Assembly: GCF_042678305.1 (NCBI RefSeq)
Contig: NZ_JBHUDT010000001.1
Direction: 5' to 3' (one strand)
DNA: 64,000 nt
DNA from: Gelatiniphilus marinus
Lineage (GTDB): Bacteria > Bacteroidota > Bacteroidia > Flavobacteriales > Flavobacteriaceae
Shown here: one piece after another, positions 19,050 to 28,069 of the stretch
How positions within the stretch are numbered: the stretch's first letter is position 1
Layout of the letters: each line of letters opens with the position of its first letter
Notes under the pieces: generated by a model
The model's input: the letters and a program-made list of their open reading frames with translations, nothing else
Told to the model about the DNA's origin: nothing
Databases searched by the model: none
Program-made: the position numbers and the translations under genes

Positions 19050-20030
19050 ATGATTAAATTCATCCTTAAAAAAATCGGGAAATTAGCTGGCTTATTGTTT
19101 GCTATAAGCCTGTTGTCTTTTACCTTAATAAGCTATTCGCCCGTAGATCCTGTGCGTTCTTATGTAGGTGCTGAGGTATCAAAAATAAGTCCCGAACAAC
19201 GTAAAAACATAGAAGACTATTGGGGATTAAACCAATCTAAACCCGAACAATTTATGCTATGGGGCAAAGCACTGCTACAAGGTAATTTAGGAAACTCATT
19301 AATTTATAGAGAACCCGTTTCAGAAATTATTTCCAATCGTTTTTCGGCATCTATCGCCCTTATGGGTATTGCATGGGTTTTGTCGGGTATTTTAGGATTT
19401 TTATTAGGTGTTTTTGCAGGAATGAATGAGGGCTCTTTTATAGATCGCTTTATTAAGAGTTTTTCTTTCATCTTAGCTTCTACACCATCCTTTTGGTTTG
19501 GTTTATTGCTTTTAATGGTTTTTGCTGCTTGGTTGGGTTGGTTTCCTGTAGGGCTAGCAGCCCCGGCTGGTAGTATTACAAGCGAAGTAGGCTTTTTTGA
19601 TAAAATGAAACACTTGGTTTTACCAGTTTTAACATTAAGCATTGGTGGTGTAGCAAGTATTGCATTACATACCAGATCAAAATTAATTGAAGTTCTTAAT
19701 AGCGAATTTATCCGTTTTGCCAGAGCCAAAGGAGAAAGTGGCACCAGATTATTATGGCGCCATGGTTTACGCAATATTTCATTGCCCGCTATATCATTGC
19801 ATTTTGCATCTTTTGGAGAACTTTTTGGTGGTGCGGTATTAACCGAACAGGTGTTTTCGTATCCTGGTTTAGGGCAAGCCGTTGTAAAAGCTGGTCTGGG
19901 AGCAGATATTCCTTTACTACTTGGCATTACACTTTTTAGCGTGATATTTATATTTATCGGAAATTTTTTGGCCGACCTATTATATGTTGTTATTGATCCT
20001 AGAATGAAAACTAAAGCATCGCATGGCTAA
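19050..20030 (+). CDS. ABC transporter permease (NikB/DppB type)
   Basis: This 326-aa inner membrane protein has about six hydrophobic helices. The first is near residues 12-28 (LAGLLFAISLLSFTLI), the N-terminal helix typical of DppB/NikB permeases. The EAA-like loop is visible around FIRFARAKGESGTRLLWRHGLRN (about 212-234), where the ATPase docks. Its stop overlaps the start of the next permease gene by 8 bases, indicating translational coupling. It should form a heterodimeric channel with the next protein for import of the ligand brought by the lipoprotein. Confidence 0.88.
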   Translation: MIKFILKKIGKLAGLLFAISLLSFTLISYSPVDPVRSYVGAEVSKISPEQRKNIEDYWGLNQSKPEQFMLWGKALLQGNLGNSLIYREPVSEIISNRFSASIALMGIAWVLSGILGFLLGVFAGMNEGSFIDRFIKSFSFILASTPSFWFGLLLLMVFAAWLGWFPVGLAAPAGSITSEVGFFDKMKHLVLPVLTLSIGGVASIALHTRSKLIEVLNSEFIRFARAKGESGTRLLWRHGLRNISLPAISLHFASFGELFGGAVLTEQVFSYPGLGQAVVKAGLGADIPLLLGITLFSVIFIFIGNFLADLLYVVIDPRMKTKASHG

Positions 20031-20886
20031 GATAATCTCTAAATCCTTTCCCTTAAGTCAATTTAAAAATTTGAATACACGAAAACGTGCATTACTGGCC
20101 TCTGTTTTAGCCGTTGCTTTGTTGTTAATACTAGTAATTTCTGGATTTTTTATGGGAGATAACGGCTTAGCTGTTAACCTCGATGCTCAAAATAACGCCC
20201 CCTCGTGGAAACATCCTTTTGGTACAGATTGGTTAGGGCGAGATATGTTTGTTCGAACCGTTAAAGGTTTAGCCCTAAGTTTTTGGGTAGGCTTATTAGC
20301 TGCTTTTCTAAGCGCGCTTATTTCGCTTGTTCTTAGCTTATTTTTAATAGTTAGTAAAGCGGCAGACTCCTTTGTAACCGGACTAATAGATTTATTTCTC
20401 GGTGTACCGCATATTGTAGCGCTTATCTTAATATCTTTTATGCTTGGTGGCGGACTAAAAGGGGTTATTATTGCAGTAGCATTAACGCATTGGCCACGAT
20501 TGGCACGTTTGCTTCGTGCAGAAATTAAACAAATTAAAAACACAGAATATATAACAGCATCTCGAAATATGGGCAAATCGTGGTTCTGGATTGCACAAAA
20601 CCACATCCTCCCGCATTTGCTACCGCAATTGGGTATCGGGTTTCTTTTAACATTTCCGCATGCCATTTTACACGAAGCCAGTATTACGTTTTTGGGCTTT
20701 GGGCTACCTTCAGAGCAGCCTGCTATTGGTATTATCTTATCTGAAGCTATGGGGTATTTATCATCGGGCATGTGGTGGTTAGCTTTATTTCCTGGACTAA
20801 TGCTATTGGTTATGGTGGGTATTTTTGATAACCTGGGGCGTAATTTGCGTAAAGTTTTCGATCCGCTTAAAGGGCAAAAACATTAA
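20023..20886 (+). CDS. ABC transporter permease (NikC/DppC type)
   Basis: This 287-aa inner membrane protein carries the NikC/DppC hallmark HPFGTDWLGRDMFVR at about 64-78, an EAA loop (YITASRNMGKSWFWIAQNHILPHLLP) near 177-202 and five to six transmembrane segments. The start overlaps the stop of the first permease gene. It is the second half of the channel. An ATPase gene follows after 9 bases. Confidence 0.88.
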   Translation: MAKIISKSFPLSQFKNLNTRKRALLASVLAVALLLILVISGFFMGDNGLAVNLDAQNNAPSWKHPFGTDWLGRDMFVRTVKGLALSFWVGLLAAFLSALISLVLSLFLIVSKAADSFVTGLIDLFLGVPHIVALILISFMLGGGLKGVIIAVALTHWPRLARLLRAEIKQIKNTEYITASRNMGKSWFWIAQNHILPHLLPQLGIGFLLTFPHAILHEASITFLGFGLPSEQPAIGIILSEAMGYLSSGMWWLALFPGLMLLVMVGIFDNLGRNLRKVFDPLKGQKH

Positions 20887-20895
20887 ATATTTGCT

Positions 20896-21861
20896 ATGAA
20901 AAACAACTCGTTCTCCATTCCAGAAAAGAAAAAACCGTTACTTGAGGTTAAAAATTTCTCGCTTTCATTTCCGCAGTACAAGGAAGGCTTTGAAGAATCT
21001 AATATTCATGTCATAAAAAATTTCGAGCTAAGCATTAATCCAGGCGAAATCGTTGCCGTTTTAGGTTCTAGTGGCTCCGGAAAAAGCCTACTTGCAGATT
21101 CTATATTGGGCATTTTGCCCGAAAACGCAAAAACTCAAGGCCATGTTTTTTTTGAAAATGAACCTTTAACAGCAAAAAAACAGAGCGAACTTAGAGGAAA
21201 GGAAATTTCGCTAATTCCGCAATCGGTAAAAGCTTTAGACCCCTTAATGAAAACAGGGAAGCAAGTACAGAGCATTGTTCGCAATAAAAAAGATAAAAAA
21301 AAGATTCAAGAAGATGCATTTAAAAAATTAGGGCTACCAACTGCTACCGGCAAACAATATCCTTTTGAGCTTTCCGGAGGTATGGCTAGAAGGGTTTTAA
21401 TTGCTACCGCCATGGTTTGCGATGCCAAATTAATAATTGCAGACGAACCTACTCCCGGACTAGATAAGAAAACCTGGAACGAAACCTTAGAATATTTAAA
21501 ACAATTAGGTAAAGCTAATAGCGGTATGATGTTTATTACTCACGACATTCATGCTGCCCTAAAAATAGCAGATAAAATTGCAGTATTTTATGCTGGTGAA
21601 ACGGTAGAGATTGCAAATAAAGCAGATTTCTCGGGACATGGCGAAAACCTTCAGCACCCATATACTAAGGCGTTATGGCAGGCTTTACCAGAAAACGACT
21701 TTATACCTTTAAAGGGTAACCAACCCGGATTTAACGAGCTTATACCCGGTTGCGCCTTTGCACCACGATGTTATAAAGCTACCGAACTTTGTCAAGAAAA
21801 AAAACCAGAATCAACTTGGGTAAATAATACAATGGTAAGATGTTTTTATGCTAGAAATTAA
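20896..21861 (+). CDS. ABC transporter ATPase (NikD/DppD type)
   Basis: The 321-aa ATPase has Walker A GSSGSGKS (57-64), signature LSGGMARR, Walker B LIIADEP and the H-loop ITHD. A C-terminal oligopeptide/nickel transporter extension carries the usual cysteine cluster (PGCAFAPRCYKATELCQ). It should power uptake together with the next protein, which it overlaps by 14 bases. The signature has Met-Ala instead of the common Gln-Gln or Gln-Arg pair, which is tolerated in this family. Confidence 0.88.
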   Translation: MKNNSFSIPEKKKPLLEVKNFSLSFPQYKEGFEESNIHVIKNFELSINPGEIVAVLGSSGSGKSLLADSILGILPENAKTQGHVFFENEPLTAKKQSELRGKEISLIPQSVKALDPLMKTGKQVQSIVRNKKDKKKIQEDAFKKLGLPTATGKQYPFELSGGMARRVLIATAMVCDAKLIIADEPTPGLDKKTWNETLEYLKQLGKANSGMMFITHDIHAALKIADKIAVFYAGETVEIANKADFSGHGENLQHPYTKALWQALPENDFIPLKGNQPGFNELIPGCAFAPRCYKATELCQEKKPESTWVNNTMVRCFYARN

Positions 21862-22489
21862 CAACATAAGTTTTCGATACAATCCAGACAAATGGATATT
21901 TAATCAAATTAACTTCGTATTAAAACCAGGAGAAATAATAGGATTATACGGAGAAAGTGGCACAGGAAAAAGCACCTTTGCAAAAGTTATAGCCGGCCAT
22001 TTAAAACCCGATAAAGGAAAGGTTACCGTTAACGGTGTGCCATATAATCAAAAAGGCAGAAACCCAGTACAAATAATTGGCCAACATCCAGAAAAGGCCA
22101 TTAACCCACGCTGGAAGATGAAACAAGTTTTAGCAGAGTCTGGTGGTTTTGATGAGGCGCTTTTAGAAATGTTCGGAATTAACCAAGAATTATTGCAGCG
22201 TTACCCCTCGCAACTTTCTGGAGGTGAATTACAGCGCTTTTGCCTAGCACGAACCATGGCACCAGAAACCAAGTTTTTAATAGCAGATGAAATGACCACC
22301 ATGCTAGACACAATTAACAAAGCACAAATCTGGAAAACCGTTTTACAAATCGTAAAGCAACGCCAACTTGGTATGTTGGTAGTTAGCCATGAGCTGCCTT
22401 TGTTAAATCGAATCTGCACTAGTCTATTAAGTTTTGAAGATATGTTAAAAACAAATCAAGAAAAAAAAAATCATGGTTTTAACATTTAA
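21848..22489 (+). CDS. ABC transporter ATPase (NikE type, short)
   Basis: The 213-aa ATPase has Walker A GESGTGKS (35-42), signature LSGGELQRF, Walker B FLIADEM and switch His VVSHE. It lacks the C-terminal oligo_HPY extension of its partner, as NikE-type subunits often do. It is the last gene of the ABC operon and overlaps the preceding ATPase gene. The Walker B glutamate is present in ADEM. Confidence 0.87.
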   Translation: MLEINNISFRYNPDKWIFNQINFVLKPGEIIGLYGESGTGKSTFAKVIAGHLKPDKGKVTVNGVPYNQKGRNPVQIIGQHPEKAINPRWKMKQVLAESGGFDEALLEMFGINQELLQRYPSQLSGGELQRFCLARTMAPETKFLIADEMTTMLDTINKAQIWKTVLQIVKQRQLGMLVVSHELPLLNRICTSLLSFEDMLKTNQEKKNHGFNI

Positions 22490-22653
22490 AAATACTTTGT
22501 AAACACTACAATAACCAATAATAGCCCCACTCGAAAACGTAAATTAACTACTTAAAAACCTAAAAACAAACAAGTATTACTTTCCTTATAATACTAAAAA
22601 TTAAACCCATAAAATAAATATGTAATTTCTTTTCCAATAATTAAAATAGTATA

Positions 22654-22661
22654 TATATTTG
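22654..22661 (+). promoter_or_regulatory. -7 promoter box of the TonB receptor gene
   Basis: TATATTTG matches TAnnTTTG, with 62 bases to the start codon. As at 17358, no clean -33 TTG is present at the usual distance. Confidence 0.5.
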
Positions 22662-22664
22662 CAG

Positions 22665-22691
22665 TATTACGAATTACAAAAAAAATATTAC
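22665..22691 (+). promoter_or_regulatory. TATTAC-N15-TATTAC element (candidate operator), second copy
   Basis: TATTAC occurs at 22665-22670 and 22686-22691, 21 bases apart, immediately after the -7 box. The arrangement matches the ABC operon promoter at 17371-17397. Confidence 0.4.
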
Positions 22692-22723
22692 TTGTTAAAT
22701 GTTTAAACTATAAAATCATTAAA

Positions 22724-24994
22724 ATGAAAATTGCAAAATCACTATTTTTAGTAGCTGTAATGCTACCCTTAGCCAGTATAAATGCCCACGAAACGGGTAC
22801 TATTAGCGGGAAAATTATTTCTCCAACAAATAAACCGCTAGATCGTGTTAGCGTAGCACTGGTAGGAACCCAAACAGGGTCTTATACTAATGAAAAGGGA
22901 TTGTATTCAATATCTGATGTTAAAACAGGTGAATATATTCTTGAAGCCACAGCTATTGGTTTTAAAACCTTTAGAAAAACCATTATTGTTGAAGCCAACA
23001 AAACCACCATTGTAGATATAACACTCTACGAAACACCATTGGAATTAAATGAAATAGTTGTGAAAGGAGCGGGATTAAAAAAACGCAATAGAACAGAAAC
23101 CGTTAGCACCATAAACCTTTTAAGCCTAAAAGAACTAAGCCTTAGCAATCCGTTTGAAATTTTAAATCAAGTACCAGGTGTAGAAATTGGTGCATACAAT
23201 CAAGGCGGAGTTGCAGATGTTTTTATTATGCGCGGTTTTAACGGTGGCGGACACTCTGGTGAAGCCGCTATTGAAATTGATGGTGTTTCTTTAAATGAAG
23301 GCGAAAGCCATAGTGATGGTTACGCCGATGTAAATAGCATTATTCCTTTAAATATTAGTAAGGTTGATGTTTATAAAGGCCCTTCCTCTGCTCTTTTTGG
23401 TCGTTTTGGTATGGCAGGCACATTAGCCTTCGAAACTAGAAAAGGTGGAGAATATCAAGACTTAAGCCTTAAAGGCGGTTCTTACGAAACTTTTGATGCT
23501 CAGGTAGCTCTTGGAAACCCTATTGAAATTGGTGAGAAAACCTTAGAAACCAATTTTGCTGCGCAATTGTTTAGAACCAATGGATTTACTGAAAACTCCA
23601 AGTTCTTTAAAGGAAATTTAAACGCGCGTGTAGGCTATCAACTTACAGATGCCACAGATATTGCATTAACACTAATGGGCTATAGCGGTAACTGGAACGG
23701 CCCGGGCTATATACCAACCGAACAATTTAACGATAAACACCGCCGTTTCGATCAAGCTATAAATGCTGAAAACGATGGTGGAAGCAAAGTTTTTGCCTCA
23801 GAACGATTTGATATAAACCATACGTTTAACGATAACCTCCGCTTATTGGTTTTTGGCTATGCCGTGCAACAAGATTTTCAGCGTTTTGCGAAATTTGGAT
23901 TTAATCCAGGTGGGCAGACCGAATATTTTGCCACTCGAAATGTTTACGCTACCGGCGCCAACTTAAACGGACAAAATGCTATTGGCGCTACTGAGGTTAA
24001 TTGGATAAGTGGAATTGAATATTTTAATGAAAATACAGATTACGAAAGATGGAATACAAGTAACAGAGTACGCAACGGCTTAAGTGAAAATCGACTATAC
24101 AAACTCAATTCTTTTGCAGTTTTCGGACAAGCCGAATTTGATATTAGCCCATATTTTAGACCAACCATTGGACTGCGTTACGATGTGTATAATGGCAATA
24201 TGGAAATTCTTGATCCCGGGGTTACTTATGAAAATAAACCATTAAATGATTTATCGCACATTAGCCCTAAGTTTGGATTTCGTTCTACTTTAATTGAAGG
24301 GTTTGATTTTAGAGTTAACATTTCTAATGGGTTTTCTTTACCAAGCGGATCATACCGATATAACAAAGATACCGATTTAGATCCCTCTGAAATTTGGCAA
24401 TACGAAGCTGGTTTAGAATATAACCATAGTGATAAATTAAGCCTTAATTTAACTGGTTTTATATTAAACAGTACTAAAGAAATTAACGAAACTGCTCCTG
24501 GTTCTGGTGTGTTTATTAATGCTGGTAAGACACAACGTAGCGGACTTGAATTTGGAATTAAAGCACAACCCGTAAAACGCCTAAACTTTAACGGTTCGCT
24601 TACTTATTTTAAAACCGAAATAACAAAAAATCAAGATCAATCTATTGTTGGTAAAGAGTTAAGTAATGTACCTAAAACAATAACTACCGCCTCTGTAGAT
24701 TACACCTTTAACTCTGGTTTTGGTGCGCGATTAAATGTTAGAGATGTTGGTAAATGGGCAAGTGGCATTGAGAATTTTTTCTACTATGGTGGTTATACAA
24801 GAACAGATGCTAAACTATTTTACAACTTTGCAAAAACATCTCCCTACAAAGGTCAGCTTTTTATAGAAATTAATAATATGTTTGATGAGCATTACTCGAC
24901 ATTTGCTTACGATAACGGTGGACCAGCTGATGGACAAGCATATTCTGTAGCTGCTCCTCGGAACATATCAATTGGAGTGAGTTATAATTTCTAA
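22724..24994 (+). CDS. TonB-dependent outer membrane receptor, probably for a nickel chelate
   Basis: The 756-aa protein has a signal peptide (LFLVAVMLPLASINAHE). A carboxypeptidase-like regulatory domain spans about 25-108 (TGTISGKIISPTNKPLDRVSV), the TonB plug about 115-220 (ILNQVPGVEIGAYNQGG, VDVYKGPSSALFGRFGMAG) and a 22-strand type barrel follows. It ends in the terminal strand ISIGVSYNF. It should bring a substrate across the outer membrane to the ABC system encoded upstream. Substrate assignment to nickel rests on the neighbouring NikR and shared promoter element, not on the receptor sequence. A strong hairpin terminator follows. Confidence 0.85.
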   Translation: MKIAKSLFLVAVMLPLASINAHETGTISGKIISPTNKPLDRVSVALVGTQTGSYTNEKGLYSISDVKTGEYILEATAIGFKTFRKTIIVEANKTTIVDITLYETPLELNEIVVKGAGLKKRNRTETVSTINLLSLKELSLSNPFEILNQVPGVEIGAYNQGGVADVFIMRGFNGGGHSGEAAIEIDGVSLNEGESHSDGYADVNSIIPLNISKVDVYKGPSSALFGRFGMAGTLAFETRKGGEYQDLSLKGGSYETFDAQVALGNPIEIGEKTLETNFAAQLFRTNGFTENSKFFKGNLNARVGYQLTDATDIALTLMGYSGNWNGPGYIPTEQFNDKHRRFDQAINAENDGGSKVFASERFDINHTFNDNLRLLVFGYAVQQDFQRFAKFGFNPGGQTEYFATRNVYATGANLNGQNAIGATEVNWISGIEYFNENTDYERWNTSNRVRNGLSENRLYKLNSFAVFGQAEFDISPYFRPTIGLRYDVYNGNMEILDPGVTYENKPLNDLSHISPKFGFRSTLIEGFDFRVNISNGFSLPSGSYRYNKDTDLDPSEIWQYEAGLEYNHSDKLSLNLTGFILNSTKEINETAPGSGVFINAGKTQRSGLEFGIKAQPVKRLNFNGSLTYFKTEITKNQDQSIVGKELSNVPKTITTASVDYTFNSGFGARLNVRDVGKWASGIENFFYYGGYTRTDAKLFYNFAKTSPYKGQLFIEINNMFDEHYSTFAYDNGGPADGQAYSVAAPRNISIGVSYNF

Positions 24995-25024
24995 TAATTT
25001 TGCTTTATTTTCTCATAATGCAAT

Positions 25025-25064
25025 AAAAAAAGACCTGATATTTTAAAATATCAGGTCTTTTTTT
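25025..25064. terminator. Bidirectional intrinsic terminator between receptor and nikR
   Basis: A perfect inverted repeat of 20-base arms with AAAAAAAGACC on the outside left and GGTCTTTTTTT on the outside right gives a T run for both strands. It separates two convergent genes. Confidence 0.92.
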
Positions 25065-25113
25065 GTTCTAAACGAAACAAGTAAAAAAATTACATCAAGT
25101 TTTACTATGTTAA

Positions 25114-25530
25114 TTAAGAAATTTCCTTGCCAGCTGTTGTAAGTGTTAATTTACCGTGTTTTACCCCTTTTATTGTAATTAAAGAATCTGCTAATTGCCT
25201 AATTTTATTACCCTTACCTTTTACAGCAATAATCTCCAGACAATTATCATGGTCTAAATGAAGGTGCATAGATGAAATAATTAAGTTATGGTGCTGGTGC
25301 TGCCTGTCGTTTAACTCTTCTGATAACGAGTAACGGTGGTGATTATAAACCAGGGTAATTGTGCCAATAGCCTCTTCCTTTTCATCCCAATCTTGGGTAA
25401 CTAAGCTGTCTCGTATTAAATCTCGAACAGCTTCAGATCTATTAACATAACCCTGTTTATCTATTGCACCATCAAAACTTTCCAGCAATTCACGATCTAA
25501 AGAAACGGCGAATCTTACAGTATTTGACAT
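25114..25530 (-). CDS. nikR: Nickel-responsive regulator NikR
   Basis: The 138-aa protein has an N-terminal ribbon-helix-helix DNA-binding domain (VRFAVSLDRELLESFD, then GYVNRSEAVRDLIRD) and a C-terminal ACT-like tetramerisation domain. The nickel site is complete: His78, His89, His91 (MHLHLDH) and Cys97 (NCLEI) correspond to His76, His87, His89 and Cys95 of Escherichia coli NikR. It should repress transport genes when nickel is bound. It is convergent with the TonB receptor gene, and the transporter promoters share an element that could be its target. Other metals can bind NikR, but nickel is the usual effector. Confidence 0.93.
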   Translation of the reverse strand: MSNTVRFAVSLDRELLESFDGAIDKQGYVNRSEAVRDLIRDSLVTQDWDEKEEAIGTITLVYNHHRYSLSEELNDRQHQHHNLIISSMHLHLDHDNCLEIIAVKGKGNKIRQLADSLITIKGVKHGKLTLTTAGKEIS

Positions 25531-25600
25531 AGCTTTAATAATTAAATTTAACGTAAAACTACAACCTAAAAACCTAAAAACCTAACAAATAATAAAGCAC

Positions 25601-26284
25601 TTACCACAATTCTATATGTTTTGATATTCTTTTAATAAGTTGCGCTGTATTTTTAACTTTAAATTTTTCTATAAGGTTTTTTCTATGCGTTATGGCAGTA
25701 TGGTTACTTATAAAAAGCTTATCGGCTATTTGTTTTGAAGAAAAACCATCGGCTACCAATTTTAACACCTCTTCTTCTCTGGGTGAGATTAATTTTTTTT
25801 GTTTATATGCATTTTTATTTGTGCTCTGCCGATTAAAATAAGCTTCAATTTTTTCCTTTTCTGTAATATCAAAAAAATAATTAATGGCCAAAAGGTTACC
25901 TTGCAGATAATGTAGCAATAATTCGTGCCTTAGCAAAATTAGTCTGCCCGAATGGTCTCTGATATGGTATTTTAAAACATAAGGCGCTTTAAAATAAGGC
26001 ATTGAAAGAAAGTTGTTTATTTTATTTTTTACAGCCAAAAGTTCGTCTTTAATAACCAAATCGAACCAAAAATCCCAATTTTGGTTTATAATTTTAGAAG
26101 CCTTTACTCCTATAATTTTCTTTAGCGCCGCATTGCTATAAATAAATTTTTCTTGGCTTATGTGATAAATTGATATCTGCAAATTATCAAGGCAGTCGCA
26201 GGCTTTGGTTAAATCTGAAATTTTACATTGGTCAGATTTGTTTTTAATACGGTTAAGTACAGTATGGTTACCTTTAGAGCTCAT
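25601..26284 (-). CDS. PAS-LuxR type transcriptional regulator
   Basis: The 227-aa protein has a PAS-like sensor domain at about 30-150 (ISIYHISQEKFIYSNAALKKIIG; FDITEKEK at its end) and a LuxR/GerE helix-turn-helix at about 163-225 (LISPREEEVLKLVADGFSSKQIADKLFIS). There is no receiver domain and no membrane segment, so it should sense an intracellular or diffusible signal directly. It stands alone, 233 bases downstream of the last eCIS-unit gene and upstream of nikR on the same strand. Control of the eCIS is possible by position only. Many Flavobacteriia carry several such PAS-LuxR proteins with unknown targets. Confidence 0.85.
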   Translation of the reverse strand: MSSKGNHTVLNRIKNKSDQCKISDLTKACDCLDNLQISIYHISQEKFIYSNAALKKIIGVKASKIINQNWDFWFDLVIKDELLAVKNKINNFLSMPYFKAPYVLKYHIRDHSGRLILLRHELLLHYLQGNLLAINYFFDITEKEKIEAYFNRQSTNKNAYKQKKLISPREEEVLKLVADGFSSKQIADKLFISNHTAITHRKNLIEKFKVKNTAQLIKRISKHIELW

Positions 26285-26517
26285 AAAATTAAATTTACAT
26301 CAGGTAAATGGCTTTGTACAATAGCAAAGCATAATTAATTTTCAAGCTATTAAATTAGTTGATATTGTTTATAGATTTTTAGGGGAATCTAAAATATAAA
26401 TTGAGAGAAATTTAGGGTTTATAAGGTAAATTTGCATGATAATTACCAAACACTAATTAGTAAATATACTGATTTGCAATTGTTTAAACAAATTTTTTTT
26501 ATTAAAAACACTATAAT

Positions 26518-27846
26518 TTACAAATATAGCGACTTCCCTTCTTTTTGGTATTCTTTCTTTATGCCTTCTATAATATGGGATTTTAAAATGAACGCATGCT
26601 TTTCTGAGATGGTTTTTAAACAAGCATATTGGATAACGTTTACAATATTGGCGCCAGTGATTTCGTACTTTTTTGATAACGCTTCCAAATCCATTGATTT
26701 TTCAACGGTAATGGTTCGAGGTAAATTATTTTTCCAAAGTGCCAAACGTTCTGCGGATGTTGGCAACTCAAACTCGATTATAGACTGAAACCGCCTTGTA
26801 AATGCCGCATCTATATTGCTTTTAAAGTTAGAGGCTAAAATAACCAAACCTGGATGCGCCTCGATACGTTGTAACAAATAAGAAACCTCTTGATTGGCGT
26901 ATTTATCGTGGGCATCGCGCACATTGGTTCGCTTTCCAAAAATCGCATCAGCTTCATCAAAAAACAGAATCCAATTTTTACTTTTGGCTTTATTAAAGAG
27001 TTTCGATAGGTTTTTTTCGGTCTCTCCAATGTATTTTGAAACGACTAACGACAAATCTATTCTATACACATCGCGTTGGGTATATTTACCAAGCAAATTG
27101 GCCGTTAAGGTTTTTCCGGTTCCCGGTGGCCCATGGAACATAACCCGATAACCAGGTTTTATTCGGCTTTTCATGTTCCAATCATTAAGGAGGATGGTGT
27201 TGAATTGAAGCCAAGTTTCTATTTCCTTTATTTGTTGCAGAGTTTTTTTGTTAAGTATAAGATCTTCCCAAACCAAATCGGTATCGATGCGTTGCGCTGG
27301 GAAATCGTTAGACAGTTTTGGTTTTAATATGTTTCCTGTGGTGAGCAATTGTACAAATTCTTCATCGAGAATAAGTCGCCCACTCATTGCTGGTTCGCCT
27401 TGTGGCACGTTCTGGATATATAATATACCTTCTTTTGCAAACACGCGGTCTTCATTAAACAACTTGCTAAGTTCTATGCGTTTTTCAACATCGTTACCCG
27501 CTAAAATAAATTGTACAGTTTCCCCCGTAGGCAAAATACCCCGATGGTTTTTACCTTTTACTCCACCAAATTCTGGAAATTCGCCGCCTTTGGGCAGATA
27601 CTCTGAAATAATGCTATTAAAGAAATTTGGTGATATGTGTGGGACTAATGCGATTAGTAAGATTATGGTTTCGGTTTCTGATAAATTATGGCTTACTATG
27701 AGTTTTGAAAGATGAGAGTTGTTTATTGCAATGGGTTTTGGCGAGATTGGTGTGGTATTACCATATTCACTATCCAAACGGTATTCGATAACCTGTTTTA
27801 GGTAGGAGAGTGATTTGTTGGTGTTATGTTTTTTGGTTTGGTTCAT
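26518..27846 (-). CDS. eCIS-associated AAA+ ATPase (Afp15/Pvc15 type)
   Basis: The 442-aa protein has a non-conserved N-terminal half and one AAA+ domain: Walker A GPPGTGKT (239-246), Walker B ILFFDEAD (293-300), sensor-1 ILASN and arginine fingers near FTRRF. An AAA+ ATPase of this kind is a core member of eCIS loci (Afp15 in the antifeeding prophage, Pvc15 in PVCs). It is thought to act in assembly or cargo loading rather than in sheath recycling. It is the most distal gene of the cluster, 223 bases after the deaminase cargo gene, so it may have its own promoter, though no consensus box was found. Confidence 0.9.
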   Translation of the reverse strand: MNQTKKHNTNKSLSYLKQVIEYRLDSEYGNTTPISPKPIAINNSHLSKLIVSHNLSETETIILLIALVPHISPNFFNSIISEYLPKGGEFPEFGGVKGKNHRGILPTGETVQFILAGNDVEKRIELSKLFNEDRVFAKEGILYIQNVPQGEPAMSGRLILDEEFVQLLTTGNILKPKLSNDFPAQRIDTDLVWEDLILNKKTLQQIKEIETWLQFNTILLNDWNMKSRIKPGYRVMFHGPPGTGKTLTANLLGKYTQRDVYRIDLSLVVSKYIGETEKNLSKLFNKAKSKNWILFFDEADAIFGKRTNVRDAHDKYANQEVSYLLQRIEAHPGLVILASNFKSNIDAAFTRRFQSIIEFELPTSAERLALWKNNLPRTITVEKSMDLEALSKKYEITGANIVNVIQYACLKTISEKHAFILKSHIIEGIKKEYQKEGKSLYL

Positions 27847-28069
27847 GATATTATTTTAAATTTTTAGCGTTTTATAATTTTTTATAGCTTATATTTTTTT
27901 ATAGCTTATATTTTTTGGTGTATTTTTCAAACCTGATACTAAACAACACTTATTAAATATGTGGCTTTTCATGTAGCACACAGATTTCTTTTTAATTTTT
28001 TAAAGTATATTCTTTGACATTCATTATAAACATTAATACCAATTGATATTATTTAATTATTGGCATAAA
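27847..28069 (-). other. Intergenic region between cargo gene and AAA+ ATPase gene
   Basis: This AT-rich gap contains a 17-base unit (ending ATAGCTTATAT) repeated twice at about 27878-27910. No strong terminator or consensus promoter was recognised. Confidence 0.4.

Larger units (their letters stand above)
22490..22723 (+). other. Intergenic region before the TonB receptor gene
   Basis: These 234 AT-rich bases hold a -7 box and TATTAC repeats. No gene and no clear terminator for the ABC operon was seen, so some readthrough into the receptor gene is possible. Confidence 0.5.

Noticed and set aside
19304..19927. 207-codon minus-strand frame opposite the permease gene (and a similar one at 20187-20771).
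   Set aside because: Both are antisense shadows of the clear permease genes and have no family features.
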